Shown piece by piece: positions 9,509 to 17,044 of a stretch of 64,000 nucleotides of DNA (within the stretch, counting starts at the first letter, position 1; the number at the start of each line of letters is the position of its first letter). The stretch is from Dyadobacter fanqingshengii. GTDB lineage: Bacteria; Bacteroidota; Bacteroidia; Cytophagales; Spirosomataceae. The notes under the pieces are model-generated. The model did no database searches, was not told the DNA's origin, and worked only from the letters and a program-made list of their open reading frames with translations. The DNA lies in contig NZ_CP098806.1 in NCBI RefSeq assembly GCF_023822005.2, positions 1,488,001 to 1,552,000 on the forward strand. The letters run 5' to 3'. The translations under genes were made by a program, and so were the position numbers.

Positions 9509-10579
9509 ATGTTTCTTTTTGACGCCCATCTCGACCTTTCCATGAACGCCGTGGAATGGAACCGGGATCTTACCCAGGACCTGAATGCCATCAGACAACG
9601 TGAAGCAAACCTGACCGACAAGCCCGATCGCGGCAAAGGTGTGGTGAGTTTTCCGGAAATGCGAAAAGGGAACATTGGCATGTGTGTAGCCACTCAGATT
9701 GCCCGTTTCGTCAAACTAGACAGCAAAATTCCGGGTTGGCATTCGCAGGCGCAGGCATGGGCGCAGACCCAGGCGCAAATTGCGTGGTACAAAGCCATGG
9801 AAGAAGCCGGCGAAATGGTGCAGATAGTTGACCTGCCCGGTTTACACAAACATTTGGAGCTCTGGGAAAACGCCGCATCCACTGAAAATCTGCCGATTGG
9901 ATACATTCTGAGCCTGGAAGGAGCCGATTCTTTTATTAGTCTTAAAAACCTTGAAATAGCTTATCAATACGGCTTGCGCGCGATCGGTCCGGCACATTAT
10001 GGCCCCGGGATTTATGCCTATGGCACGGATTCAGATCAGTCATTGTCGCAAAAAGGCAAAGACCTGCTGCGTGAAATGGAAAAGCTGAATATGATCCTGG
10101 ACGCAACGCATTTGTGCGACACGGCGTTTTGGGAAGCACTGGACATTTTCAAAGGGCCGGTTTGGGCAAGTCATAATCTGGTCCGGAAGATCACGCCGCA
10201 TAACCGGCAGTTTTCAGATGAAATGATCCGGGAATTACTGGAACGAAAGGCTGTTATCGGTATGGCATTTGATGCGTGGATGATGGTTCCAGGCTGGGTT
10301 CGCGGCAAGTCTACGCCCGAAAGCATGGGATTAAAAATCGAACACGTCGCGGAACATATTGACCACATCTGCCAGTTGGCCGGAAATGCACTGCATGTCG
10401 GGATCGGTTCTGATCTGGATGGCGCTTATGGAAAAGAACAGTCGCCGATGGATCTCGACTCTATTGCCGACCTCCAAACGATTACCGGCATCTTGTCTGC
10501 ACGAGGTTACTCTACAACGGATATTGAACAAATTATGTGGCGTAACTGGGTTGATTTTCTGGACCGTAGCTGGAAATAA
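9509..10579 (+). CDS. Membrane dipeptidase family (peptidase M19)
   Basis: 356 residues. M19 enzymes are binuclear-zinc hydrolases that cut dipeptides and accept D-residues at the C-terminal position. The metal ligands are visible: His7 and Asp9 in DAHLDLS, Glu137 in LSLEGADS, His201 in DATHLCD, the next His in WASHNLVRKITPHNRQ, and the Asp in GIGSDLDGAYG. No signal peptide is seen, so the protein is probably cytosolic, unlike the mammalian enzyme. Last gene of the operon and followed by a strong terminator. Together with the permease and the PLP enzyme it suggests import of D-containing dipeptides or amino acids, hydrolysis and then deamination; this is inferred from context. Confidence 0.92.
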   Translation: MFLFDAHLDLSMNAVEWNRDLTQDLNAIRQREANLTDKPDRGKGVVSFPEMRKGNIGMCVATQIARFVKLDSKIPGWHSQAQAWAQTQAQIAWYKAMEEAGEMVQIVDLPGLHKHLELWENAASTENLPIGYILSLEGADSFISLKNLEIAYQYGLRAIGPAHYGPGIYAYGTDSDQSLSQKGKDLLREMEKLNMILDATHLCDTAFWEALDIFKGPVWASHNLVRKITPHNRQFSDEMIRELLERKAVIGMAFDAWMMVPGWVRGKSTPESMGLKIEHVAEHIDHICQLAGNALHVGIGSDLDGAYGKEQSPMDLDSIADLQTITGILSARGYSTTDIEQIMWRNWVDFLDRSWK

Positions 10580-10633
10580 TGTGCTTAGGAAAAATCTAAT
10601 AAAATCTTAATATTCCAATAATATTTTTTAGAC

Positions 10634-10673
10634 AAAAGCTTTGCAACTTGCATCAGGGTTGCGAAGCTTTTTT
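10634..10673 (+). terminator. Intrinsic terminator of the D-amino-acid-type operon
   Basis: AAAAGCTTTGCAAC (10634-10647) pairs with GTTGCGAAGCTTTT (10658-10671) around a 10-nt loop, with one G-U pair, and ends in a T-run. It follows the M19 stop by 55 nt. Confidence 0.88.
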
Positions 10674-10814
10674 GTTTTCAGTTTTAAGAAAAATTAACAT
10701 TTGTCTATTTGGAATTATTATAAATAAGAACCATCTTTGATAAAAGTAGCCGGGACAGATCCTGGCAAGTTACAGGACTTCATTAAAGGCTATCCTTCAT
10801 AATTTTTGAACAAC

Positions 10815-11066
10815 ATGCGTAATACATATAAAATTTCATTTCGAACCAAGATAAAAAACAACAAATCCTTCCAGCGATTGCACGATTGCCTGAAACAACT
10901 CAATGTTAAACACTGGGCTTACGACTTCCAGGATTTGTTGCTGACCCTTACCTCCGAACTTTCTGACTTTACAAAAATTCAGGCAGTTTTACGTTCAGCC
11001 GGCTACGTTTGTCACTTTGTAAAACTTGAAAATCTGAGTGAGCCGAAAGGCCTTTCGTTAAGTTAA
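10815..11066 (+). CDS. Small protein of unknown function, HMA-like fold possible
   Basis: 83 residues from ATG 10815; a TTG three codons upstream (10806) is the alternative start. The sequence has alternating strands and helices ('YKISFRTKIKNN', 'LHDCLKQLNVKHWAYDFQD', 'LLLTLTSELSDFTKIQAVLRSAGYVCHFV') that recall the ferredoxin-like fold of heavy-metal-associated domains, but it has no CxxC metal site. I do not recognise a named family. It ends 3 nt before the convergent DinB-like gene, so there is no room for a terminator between them. Confidence 0.55.
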   Translation: MRNTYKISFRTKIKNNKSFQRLHDCLKQLNVKHWAYDFQDLLLTLTSELSDFTKIQAVLRSAGYVCHFVKLENLSEPKGLSLS

Positions 11067-11069
11067 ATT

Positions 11070-11633
11070 TTAGACCGCTTTTTCGCGGATCAAATTCCGT
11101 TTCGCTTGCTGCATATGCCGCTCATTGTGAGCGATCAAAAACTGAAAAACATCTCCAAGCCGAAGCTTTATCAGCTTGGAGATGGATATCGGGATTTTAA
11201 GTTTGTTCAAATCCTTCTTGCGTGCTTGGCTCAAATAGCTCATTACGAGCTCCTGTTGCCGAAGAAACTCCCCTACTACATTCGCAGCGTTCAGATCCGA
11301 AGCCGGAATGTGGCCTTTCATAGCTTTGTACTTCTTTTTCCCCGTTTCCGGGTCCATCATTTTTGTAAAATAAGCGCCAAACCAGGTGCTCGTGAATTCT
11401 GCAACGTTTGCGTCTTCTGAATTCAAGATTTGCTTTTCAATGTGAGGTAAATAAAAGTCGCCGTAACTATTCAGGTGGTCGAGACATTGTGCAATGCTCC
11501 ACCCACCGGTTGCAGATGGCATATTAAGAAACTTGTCGCTTCTGTTTTGAAATAGGGCAATGGTTTCAGAAATGTGCCCTTCTACCCTATCTTCCAGTGT
11601 CCTGAGGAGTTCAGTTTTGTTTACAGGTTTCAT
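11070..11633 (-). CDS. DinB-like (YfiT/DUF1569-type) four-helix protein
   Basis: 187 residues from ATG 11633; a longer open frame to 11702 adds 23 residues that do not look like the family and would cover the upstream control region. The DinB-like pattern is present: 'GGWSIAQCLDHLNSYGDFY' for the first metal His and 'FLIAHNERHMQQAKRN' for the His pair of the last helix. The superfamily includes metal-dependent thiol transferases and damage-inducible proteins of unclear role. It lies 70 nt downstream of the Crp-type regulator and may be its target or simply co-transcribed with the trehalose gene. One of four DinB-like proteins in this window. Confidence 0.8.
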   Translation of the reverse strand: MKPVNKTELLRTLEDRVEGHISETIALFQNRSDKFLNMPSATGGWSIAQCLDHLNSYGDFYLPHIEKQILNSEDANVAEFTSTWFGAYFTKMMDPETGKKKYKAMKGHIPASDLNAANVVGEFLRQQELVMSYLSQARKKDLNKLKIPISISKLIKLRLGDVFQFLIAHNERHMQQAKRNLIREKAV

Positions 11634-11703
11634 TTTGCTTTGTGTTTTTGTAATGCAAAATTGAAACCTGCGCAGGAATAAATGATTGGTAAAAACCAAC
11701 ATT

Positions 11704-12288
11704 TCAAATTCTGATCTTATTTACCAGCTTGCTGAAATTGGTCGCGTCGATGCCGAGATAATTCGCCAGATACTTGTGCGGAACTAGCTGCAATATATGC
11801 GGGCTGCGACGAAGCAGGTTGCGGAATTTTTCTTCTGAAGAGAAGCATTGCACCTCGACCAACCTTTCCAATATGCCTGAAAGCGTCTGGGTAACGCCAA
11901 GTCGGACCATATCGGCTATTTCCGGGCGCCTGGCCATTAATGCTTCCAGATCCTGCCTGGGTGCGCGCAGAAATTCCGACGGTGTGAGCGTCTCAAAATA
12001 ATACCGCGAAGGCTGTCCCAAAAGCAGCGAATCCACCACGCCGCCGAAAGATGGTGGATACATAAAAGCAAGCGTCGCCTCACGGCTTTGATCATCCAGA
12101 TAATAAACGCGCTGAATGCCCTTTGTTACAAAATACAAATGGTTCTCCGTTTGCCCGGCAGGTGTAACCACTTCCTTACGCCCCGCCGAATACGGTTTCC
12201 AAATGCCCGAAAACGCGTACCAGTCTTCATCACTCAGCGGCCTGACCGATTCTATGAGTTTTCGCAAAAGCCGCAGCTCGTCTTGCAT
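11704..12288 (-). CDS. Crp/Fnr-family transcriptional regulator
   Basis: 194 residues. The N-terminal two thirds form a cyclic-nucleotide-binding-type beta roll ('KEVVTPAGQTENHLYFVTKGIQRVYY', 'REATLAFMYPPSFGGVVDSLL'), and the C-terminus a short winged-helix domain ending in 'IPHK'-like 'VPHKYLANYLGIDATNFSKLVNKI'. This small architecture is common in Bacteroidota. The Arg/Glu set that binds cAMP in E. coli CRP is not evident, so the ligand is unknown. It begins 6 nt after the trehalose gene stop and is followed by a DinB-like gene, so it is very likely expressed with them. Confidence 0.85.
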   Translation of the reverse strand: MQDELRLLRKLIESVRPLSDEDWYAFSGIWKPYSAGRKEVVTPAGQTENHLYFVTKGIQRVYYLDDQSREATLAFMYPPSFGGVVDSLLLGQPSRYYFETLTPSEFLRAPRQDLEALMARRPEIADMVRLGVTQTLSGILERLVEVQCFSSEEKFRNLLRRSPHILQLVPHKYLANYLGIDATNFSKLVNKIRI

Positions 12289-12294
12289 AACATG

Positions 12295-14532
12295 TTATTC
12301 CCCAATCGATGAAACCATAAAGTTAAGGAAATGAAAAACTTCTTCCTGACTTCTGATGTGGTTTCTCGCGGCAGAAAGGTCGTCCCCGATCTTGATCGTG
12401 TAAGCAGTATCGGGCAAAGCTTCGAACATGTCTTCGTCTGTTGTGTCGTCGCCGATGGCCAGCACGAAATCATAGTCTCCGTTTTCAACAAATGCCCGGG
12501 ACGCTGTTCCCTTGTTAAATGCAGTCTTTTTAACTTCGACAACTTTGCTACCATCGATAACCTGCAAGTTTAACTCGGGTTGAATGTAGTTTTTCAGCTG
12601 CCATAGTAACTCCTGTGCACGTCTCTGCGCGTATTCTTTTTCATCTGCGGTCCGGTAATGCCACGCAAGGGAAGTTTCTTTTTCTTCTACAAAAGCCCCA
12701 GGGCATCTTTTGGCATAAATATCCATAATCGGACGAATGCTCTCTTTCCAGTTTTCTTCATAACTCTCATTCAGGACCCACACATCACTTCCCTTCGTGC
12801 GGGTAAGCGCCCCATGTTCGGCAATGATGTGAACAGGGAGGTCCCGGAACAGGTTATCCAAAAAGTGACGGTCGCGTCCGCTAATGATGATGACGGTGTC
12901 TCTTTTGGCGATTTCAAGAATCAGTTTCTTGACATCTTCGGAAACAATTGCCTTAGCGGGATCCGGGACAATGGGCGCCAGCGTTCCATCATAGTCAAAA
13001 AACAGAATGCGGTTAGTTGCGTTTGCATACGCATGACGGATTGCGTCGATGCCTTTATTGGTAAGAAACACCTGTCTCAGGCGTTCATGTTCTTGTTCAA
13101 GCATGGTCATCTGTGTAAAAAAATCTTCGGTCCAGGCGAAAACGTCATAATCTTTGATCCGTTCCCGCATGGCATCCATTCGTTTTGTCTGCTCTTCCTC
13201 CGGCATCTCGAAAGCATTCTTGATTGCATCGGCAATGTCCTGAATGTCCAAGGGGTTGATAATCAGCGCTTCACCTAATTCGGCAGCCGCACCGGCCATC
13301 TCACTCAATATCAAAACACCTTTACGGTCCTTCCGGCTGGCGACATATTCCTTGCAAACCAGGTTCATCCCATCCCGCACAGGCGTAATCAATGCAACGT
13401 CGCTCACGGTATACATTCCCACCAATTCGTGATAAGGCATTGAGCGATACTGATATATGATGGGTTGCCAGTAAATATTGCCATAATCAGCATTGATCCG
13501 GCCAACGGTCTGATCGATCTCGGACTTCATTTGCTGATATTGTTCAATGGTGTCCCGTGAAGGAACCACAACCATTACAAACGAAACCTTTTCATGCCAC
13601 TCCGGATATCTTTCCAGGAAACGCTGAAAGCCGCGCAACCGGTGAATGATCCCTTTGGAATAATCCAGCCGGTCGACTGAAAAAATGATCTTTTGGTTCA
13701 GTGAATGCCTCGCATCGTTGCGTGCATCGGCCACCATTGGATCGTCATAGGCATCATTAAATTTGTCAAAGTCCACGCTGATCGGAAAAGAATCCACTTT
13801 TACGATCCGGTTGCTCATATTAATGTAATGCAGCTTGTTGCCATACCCGGAAACAAGCCGCGCGGCTTTCAAAAAGTATTCAACGTAATCATTGGTATGG
13901 AAGCCAACAACATCTGCGCCTAAAATCCCATCCACAATGGCTTTGCGCCATTTAACTGGCAACAGGCGAAACAATTCAAAAGACGGAAAGGGGATATGAA
14001 AGAAGAAGCCGATCTTGTTGTCCGGATATTTCTGACGGATCATCTCGGGTAGCAGCATTAATTGGTAATCCTGCACCCAGATCACGTCGCCGGGCTGAAT
14101 GATCTCATCTATTTTATCAAAAAACAGTCTGTTAGCGATCTGATAGGCTTCAAAATATTCGTCATCAAACCGTGCGAGCGACGGGAAATAGTGGCATAAA
14201 GGCCAGATCAGGTTATTGCAGAAGCCTTCATAATATTTTTCATTGACATCCTCGGGAATAAAAACGGGATGTGCCTGAAAGTCTTCATTGGTAAGTGATT
14301 GTCCTTCCAGCTCTTCACGCGTATTTTCCGAAAACCCGATCCACTGGATCTTGTCATCTGAACTAAAAACCGGGCCGTTTTTATTCTTCACCAATGACAG
14401 TACAGCCGAAACGAGGCCTCCTGAATTTTGGAATAATTGTGCCTGATCGTTTTCACGAACGATTTTGAATGGCAATCGATAGGCTACAATTACTAATCTT
14501 CCGGCGTTTTTTTGTTGTTTTAAATTTTCCAT
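12295..14532 (-). CDS. Bifunctional trehalose-6-phosphate synthase / phosphatase
   Basis: 745 residues, an OtsA-OtsB fusion. Residues about 11-480 are a GT20 synthase (UDP-glucose plus glucose-6-phosphate to trehalose-6-phosphate) with '[17 protein letters not shown]', '[10 protein letters not shown]' and '[11 protein letters not shown]'. Residues about 505-745 are a HAD phosphatase with motif I DYDGTL (nucleophile Asp513), 'IISGRDR' and the late '[12 protein letters not shown]'. The product is trehalose, an osmolyte and stress protectant. The N-terminal motif reads VAYRLP where most OtsA proteins have VSNRLP; the phosphate-binding Arg is kept, but the Asn-to-Tyr change is unusual. First gene of a minus-strand operon with the Crp-type regulator and a DinB-like gene. 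Confidence 0.95.
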   Translation of the reverse strand: MENLKQQKNAGRLVIVAYRLPFKIVRENDQAQLFQNSGGLVSAVLSLVKNKNGPVFSSDDKIQWIGFSENTREELEGQSLTNEDFQAHPVFIPEDVNEKYYEGFCNNLIWPLCHYFPSLARFDDEYFEAYQIANRLFFDKIDEIIQPGDVIWVQDYQLMLLPEMIRQKYPDNKIGFFFHIPFPSFELFRLLPVKWRKAIVDGILGADVVGFHTNDYVEYFLKAARLVSGYGNKLHYINMSNRIVKVDSFPISVDFDKFNDAYDDPMVADARNDARHSLNQKIIFSVDRLDYSKGIIHRLRGFQRFLERYPEWHEKVSFVMVVVPSRDTIEQYQQMKSEIDQTVGRINADYGNIYWQPIIYQYRSMPYHELVGMYTVSDVALITPVRDGMNLVCKEYVASRKDRKGVLILSEMAGAAAELGEALIINPLDIQDIADAIKNAFEMPEEEQTKRMDAMRERIKDYDVFAWTEDFFTQMTMLEQEHERLRQVFLTNKGIDAIRHAYANATNRILFFDYDGTLAPIVPDPAKAIVSEDVKKLILEIAKRDTVIIISGRDRHFLDNLFRDLPVHIIAEHGALTRTKGSDVWVLNESYEENWKESIRPIMDIYAKRCPGAFVEEKETSLAWHYRTADEKEYAQRRAQELLWQLKNYIQPELNLQVIDGSKVVEVKKTAFNKGTASRAFVENGDYDFVLAIGDDTTDEDMFEALPDTAYTIKIGDDLSAARNHIRSQEEVFHFLNFMVSSIGE

Positions 14533-14627
14533 AGAACCCCAATAAAACTAAAAAACCTATGCCAAGCATCATTTTTGGCGCATTGAAAATCAAAATTTGA
14601 TGTCGTCCGGATTTGTATTAGCTTAGC

Positions 14628-14861
14628 ACCTGCAACCTCTTCCATCATTTTATCGGAACCGATTTATCGTGGCACCAACTGTTCAAAGTTGAGTGCAAGC
14701 AATTGATTTTGCTGTTTTCCATGAATTAAAGTGATGGCTGAACACAAATACAGGTGTGAAAACCTTAGATTAGTCACGGACTACAATTGTGTAATCGCAG
14801 ATTAATACTGTGCCACTCTTTGTTGTGGGTTGCAGGCGGCCAGCAATGGCCGCCATTTTTT
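14628..14861 (+). ncRNA. Candidate structured non-coding RNA, possibly 6S-like
   Basis: There is no coding sequence here, yet a strong plus-strand terminator (14835-14861) closes the region and no plus-strand gene lies upstream for 3.5 kb. About 200 nt before it, CCTGCAACC (14629-14637) is exactly complementary to GGTTGCAGG (14828-14836). Inside, GTGGCAC (14669-14675) pairs perfectly with GTGCCAC (14810-14816), leaving an internal bubble of 31 nt on the 5' side (with a small ATCGG/CCGAT hairpin) and 11 nt on the 3' side. Further hairpins lie within: 14676-14691, 14698-14713, 14768-14796. A long closing stem with a central bubble is the plan of 6S RNA. TTTGAT (14597-14602) and TATTAG (14616-14621) could form a promoter starting near 14628. 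Identity is inference; a leader attenuator is the alternative. Confidence 0.4.
14835..14861 (+). terminator. Intrinsic terminator with GCAA tetraloop
   Basis: GGCGGCCA (14835-14842), loop GCAA, TGGCCGCC (14847-14854), then ATTTTTT. The T-run is only on the plus-strand side, so it ends a rightward transcript; it lies 74 nt before the next start codon. Confidence 0.8.
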
Positions 14862-14935
14862 ACCCTTGTTCCTCCCGTTTCGCCGGTGGGGAATGAAAAT
14901 ACCAACAAACCGAACTTAACCTTCCTTAAAACTAA

Positions 14936-16648
14936 ATGAAACGCATTTTTAGCAGATGTTTCATTATCGTGTGCCTTCTATTCTCAGCGCTTTCTGCTGA
15001 TGCCCAGTTTGATCACATTATAAACAAGACCCACGCCGAGCGCTATACGGACCTACGCAAGTTTATCGACTCAAACATCTACACGGATAGAGGCCCGGAA
15101 GCTTATAAATCACTCGAAACCCTGAAAAAGGTGGCGCTCCGGAACAACGATCAGGATTTAGTTATGGAAGCCGACCTGATGCGGATCATGCTGGATCGTG
15201 AAGTGCATAAGGACATGAAAAAAAAGCATATCCTCGATTTGAAAGCATTGATTGCCAAGTCTCAGAAAGCGGGGAATATGCAAATTCACCTTCGGTCCCG
15301 CAGACATCTTGCGCATTTTTACTGGTACGAAACTAAAAACTACGAGCGCGCATTTGAGGAATATCTCACAATACACCCATTGTTGAAAAAAATCTCTGAA
15401 AAGGACTTTCCTGAAAAGGCGTATTTTCTGTCACAGATCGGAGAAGCTTATTATTTTTTCGCCGATTACAAAAATGCGATCAGCTTTTCGCGGGAAGCAC
15501 TGACGGTGGACGTGATCCGGGACCACCGCGGGGTGCACAACATGGCCATGAACACTATCGGGCTGAGTTATATGAAGACAGATCTGCTCAATTCTGCGGA
15601 TATTTATTTCAAAAAGATATTGTCAAATGTCGGGATCGGCGACTATGCTGTCTGGAAAGGCATTGCACAGGGAAACCTGGGAAGAACGGCTTACCTGCGT
15701 GGAAAATACGACGAAGCAGTTCCCCTTTTAGAAGCTTGTGTTGATAGAGCGGTCATTATATCAGACCACACCCAGGCCGCCGCGGCGCTGACTCTGCTTT
15801 CAGACATTTACTTTCGACAAAACAACATCAGCAAAGCAGAAAAGACCATTCATGAGGCCCAGAAATATGTGTGGCTTTCGCGTATAAAGCAGCCACTTGA
15901 ACTGCTTTACCAGGTTTTCGGAAAGATCAATGCGGCCAAAGGCAACTTTGTGCTGACCAACATGTATCTGGATTCAGCTACCATTACGCGCAATGCTTTC
16001 GAAAAGGATTTCAATGCCATGCAAATGCTGCGGGCGAGTGAAAAGGCTCAATTACAGGCACATAAGGCAGATATGGAACGCGTGGCTGCCGAAAAGCAGA
16101 TCAAAACGCTGGAACGTAACATCCTGCTGACACTCGTGTTGCTGCTGCTCATGGTTGCCTTGTATTTTTACAAAACCTACTATTACAAAACGCGGGAAAA
16201 GCAACGCATCATTAATGACCAGCTGAAAAAAGCCGAGCAGGAACTTACTTTTGCAACCATTCAGCTCGAAGAATTTACCAGAAGCATTTCTGAGAAGAAT
16301 CTGTTGGTGGAAGAGCTCAGCGCCCGGTACAGCATTAACGGCAGCGAGGAAACGGTTCAGGAGTTACAAAAAATCACCATTCTTACCGACGAACAATGGG
16401 AGTATTTCAGGACGCTTTTTGAAAAAATCCATGTCGGCTATTTATCCAGGTTAAGGGCGAAACTGCCCGGCCTCACTCCTGCCGAAACCCGTTTTATGGC
16501 GCTCGCCAGGCTCGATCTTACTTACAAGGAAATGGCCAGCACGCTCGGAATTTCCGTACAGAGCGTCCGCGTGATCCGCCACAGGATCCGAAAAAAACTC
16601 AATCTTCCGGAAGAGGCCGATTTAAAAGATGTGGTGTCTACAATCTGA
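14936..16648 (+). CDS. Membrane-anchored TPR protein with LuxR-type DNA-binding domain
   Basis: 570 residues. A signal peptide (about 1-24, ending SADAQ) is followed by TPR-type helices ('AYFLSQIGEAYYFFADYKNA', 'GNLGRTAYLRGKYDEAVPLL', 'TLLSDIYFRQNNISKAEKTI') to about residue 370, one transmembrane helix near 397-415, a coiled coil, and a C-terminal helix-turn-helix: 'GLTPAETRFMALARLDLTYK' followed by 'STLGISVQSVRVIRHRIRKK'. The layout, periplasmic TPRs linked through the membrane to a cytosolic LuxR/GerE-like domain, is a frequent Bacteroidota one-component sensor-regulator. Its targets are unknown. The 287-nt upstream region contains the candidate ncRNA and terminator. Confidence 0.88.
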   Translation: MKRIFSRCFIIVCLLFSALSADAQFDHIINKTHAERYTDLRKFIDSNIYTDRGPEAYKSLETLKKVALRNNDQDLVMEADLMRIMLDREVHKDMKKKHILDLKALIAKSQKAGNMQIHLRSRRHLAHFYWYETKNYERAFEEYLTIHPLLKKISEKDFPEKAYFLSQIGEAYYFFADYKNAISFSREALTVDVIRDHRGVHNMAMNTIGLSYMKTDLLNSADIYFKKILSNVGIGDYAVWKGIAQGNLGRTAYLRGKYDEAVPLLEACVDRAVIISDHTQAAAALTLLSDIYFRQNNISKAEKTIHEAQKYVWLSRIKQPLELLYQVFGKINAAKGNFVLTNMYLDSATITRNAFEKDFNAMQMLRASEKAQLQAHKADMERVAAEKQIKTLERNILLTLVLLLLMVALYFYKTYYYKTREKQRIINDQLKKAEQELTFATIQLEEFTRSISEKNLLVEELSARYSINGSEETVQELQKITILTDEQWEYFRTLFEKIHVGYLSRLRAKLPGLTPAETRFMALARLDLTYKEMASTLGISVQSVRVIRHRIRKKLNLPEEADLKDVVSTI

Positions 16649-16756
16649 GGGAGTAATAGAGAATTTAATTATAGGGATAACTATCAAGCTGTCAAGTCAT
16701 TTCAAATTGGAATGTTTTTGGAATGCCCCTATTTCATGACTCCAAGGAGATATTTC

Positions 16757-16764
16757 TACATTTG
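16757..16764 (+). promoter_or_regulatory. Promoter -7 element, perfect TAnnTTTG
   Basis: TACATTTG, 29 nt before the small membrane-protein ATG at 16794. No clear TTTG lies at the -33 position (TTTC is there). It supports expression of the small gene. Confidence 0.45.
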
Positions 16765-16793
16765 ACTTGTTAGACATCTTCTCTGTGAAATCC

Positions 16794-16952
16794 ATGCGAC
16801 TGGTTAAGTACAAGTATTTCTTTTTGCAATCTTTCCTGCTTATTCTCTTATTGATTCTTTCAGTTTGCCGGTGGCACAGCGGACAAGTGGGGAACGCGCA
16901 AAAAAAAGCTCGGATGCACCAAGTGATGTCTCAACAACTTAGCGCACGCTAA
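16794..16952 (+). CDS. Small single-span membrane protein, unknown function
   Basis: 52 residues from ATG 16794 (a TTG at 16767 would add nine residues but lies at the predicted transcription start). A basic start (MRLVKYKYFF) is followed by a hydrophobic helix (LQSFLLILLLILSVC) and a polar basic tail (HSGQVGNAQKKARMHQ). A perfect -7 promoter element stands just upstream and a clean terminator just downstream, so the unit looks transcribed on its own. Not similar to any family I know. It could instead be a small regulatory RNA whose open frame is accidental. Confidence 0.45.
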   Translation: MRLVKYKYFFLQSFLLILLLILSVCRWHSGQVGNAQKKARMHQVMSQQLSAR

Positions 16953-16975
16953 GCCTTCCTCGTCATATATTACAA

Positions 16976-17017
16976 AGGCACCAGCAATAGAACCGCGTTC
17001 CTCTTGCTGGTGCTTTT
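16976..17017 (+). terminator. Intrinsic terminator
   Basis: GCACCAGCAA (16978-16987) pairs with TTGCTGGTGC (17004-17013), loop of 16 nt, then TTTT. It ends the small transcription unit and lies 28 nt before the convergent RND gene end. Confidence 0.75.
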
Positions 17018-17044
17018 ATTTCGTTTAAAAATTGCTCAGGAACT

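Noticed and set aside
12658..13278. 206-codon open frame antisense to the trehalose gene
   Set aside because: It lies opposite the conserved synthase/phosphatase sequence and has no family features.
14628..14861. tmRNA, RNase P RNA or SRP RNA as identity of the candidate RNA
   Set aside because: The tRNA-like ends of tmRNA, the GAGGAAAGUC-type core of RNase P RNA and the GGAAGCA-type apical loop of SRP RNA are not seen.
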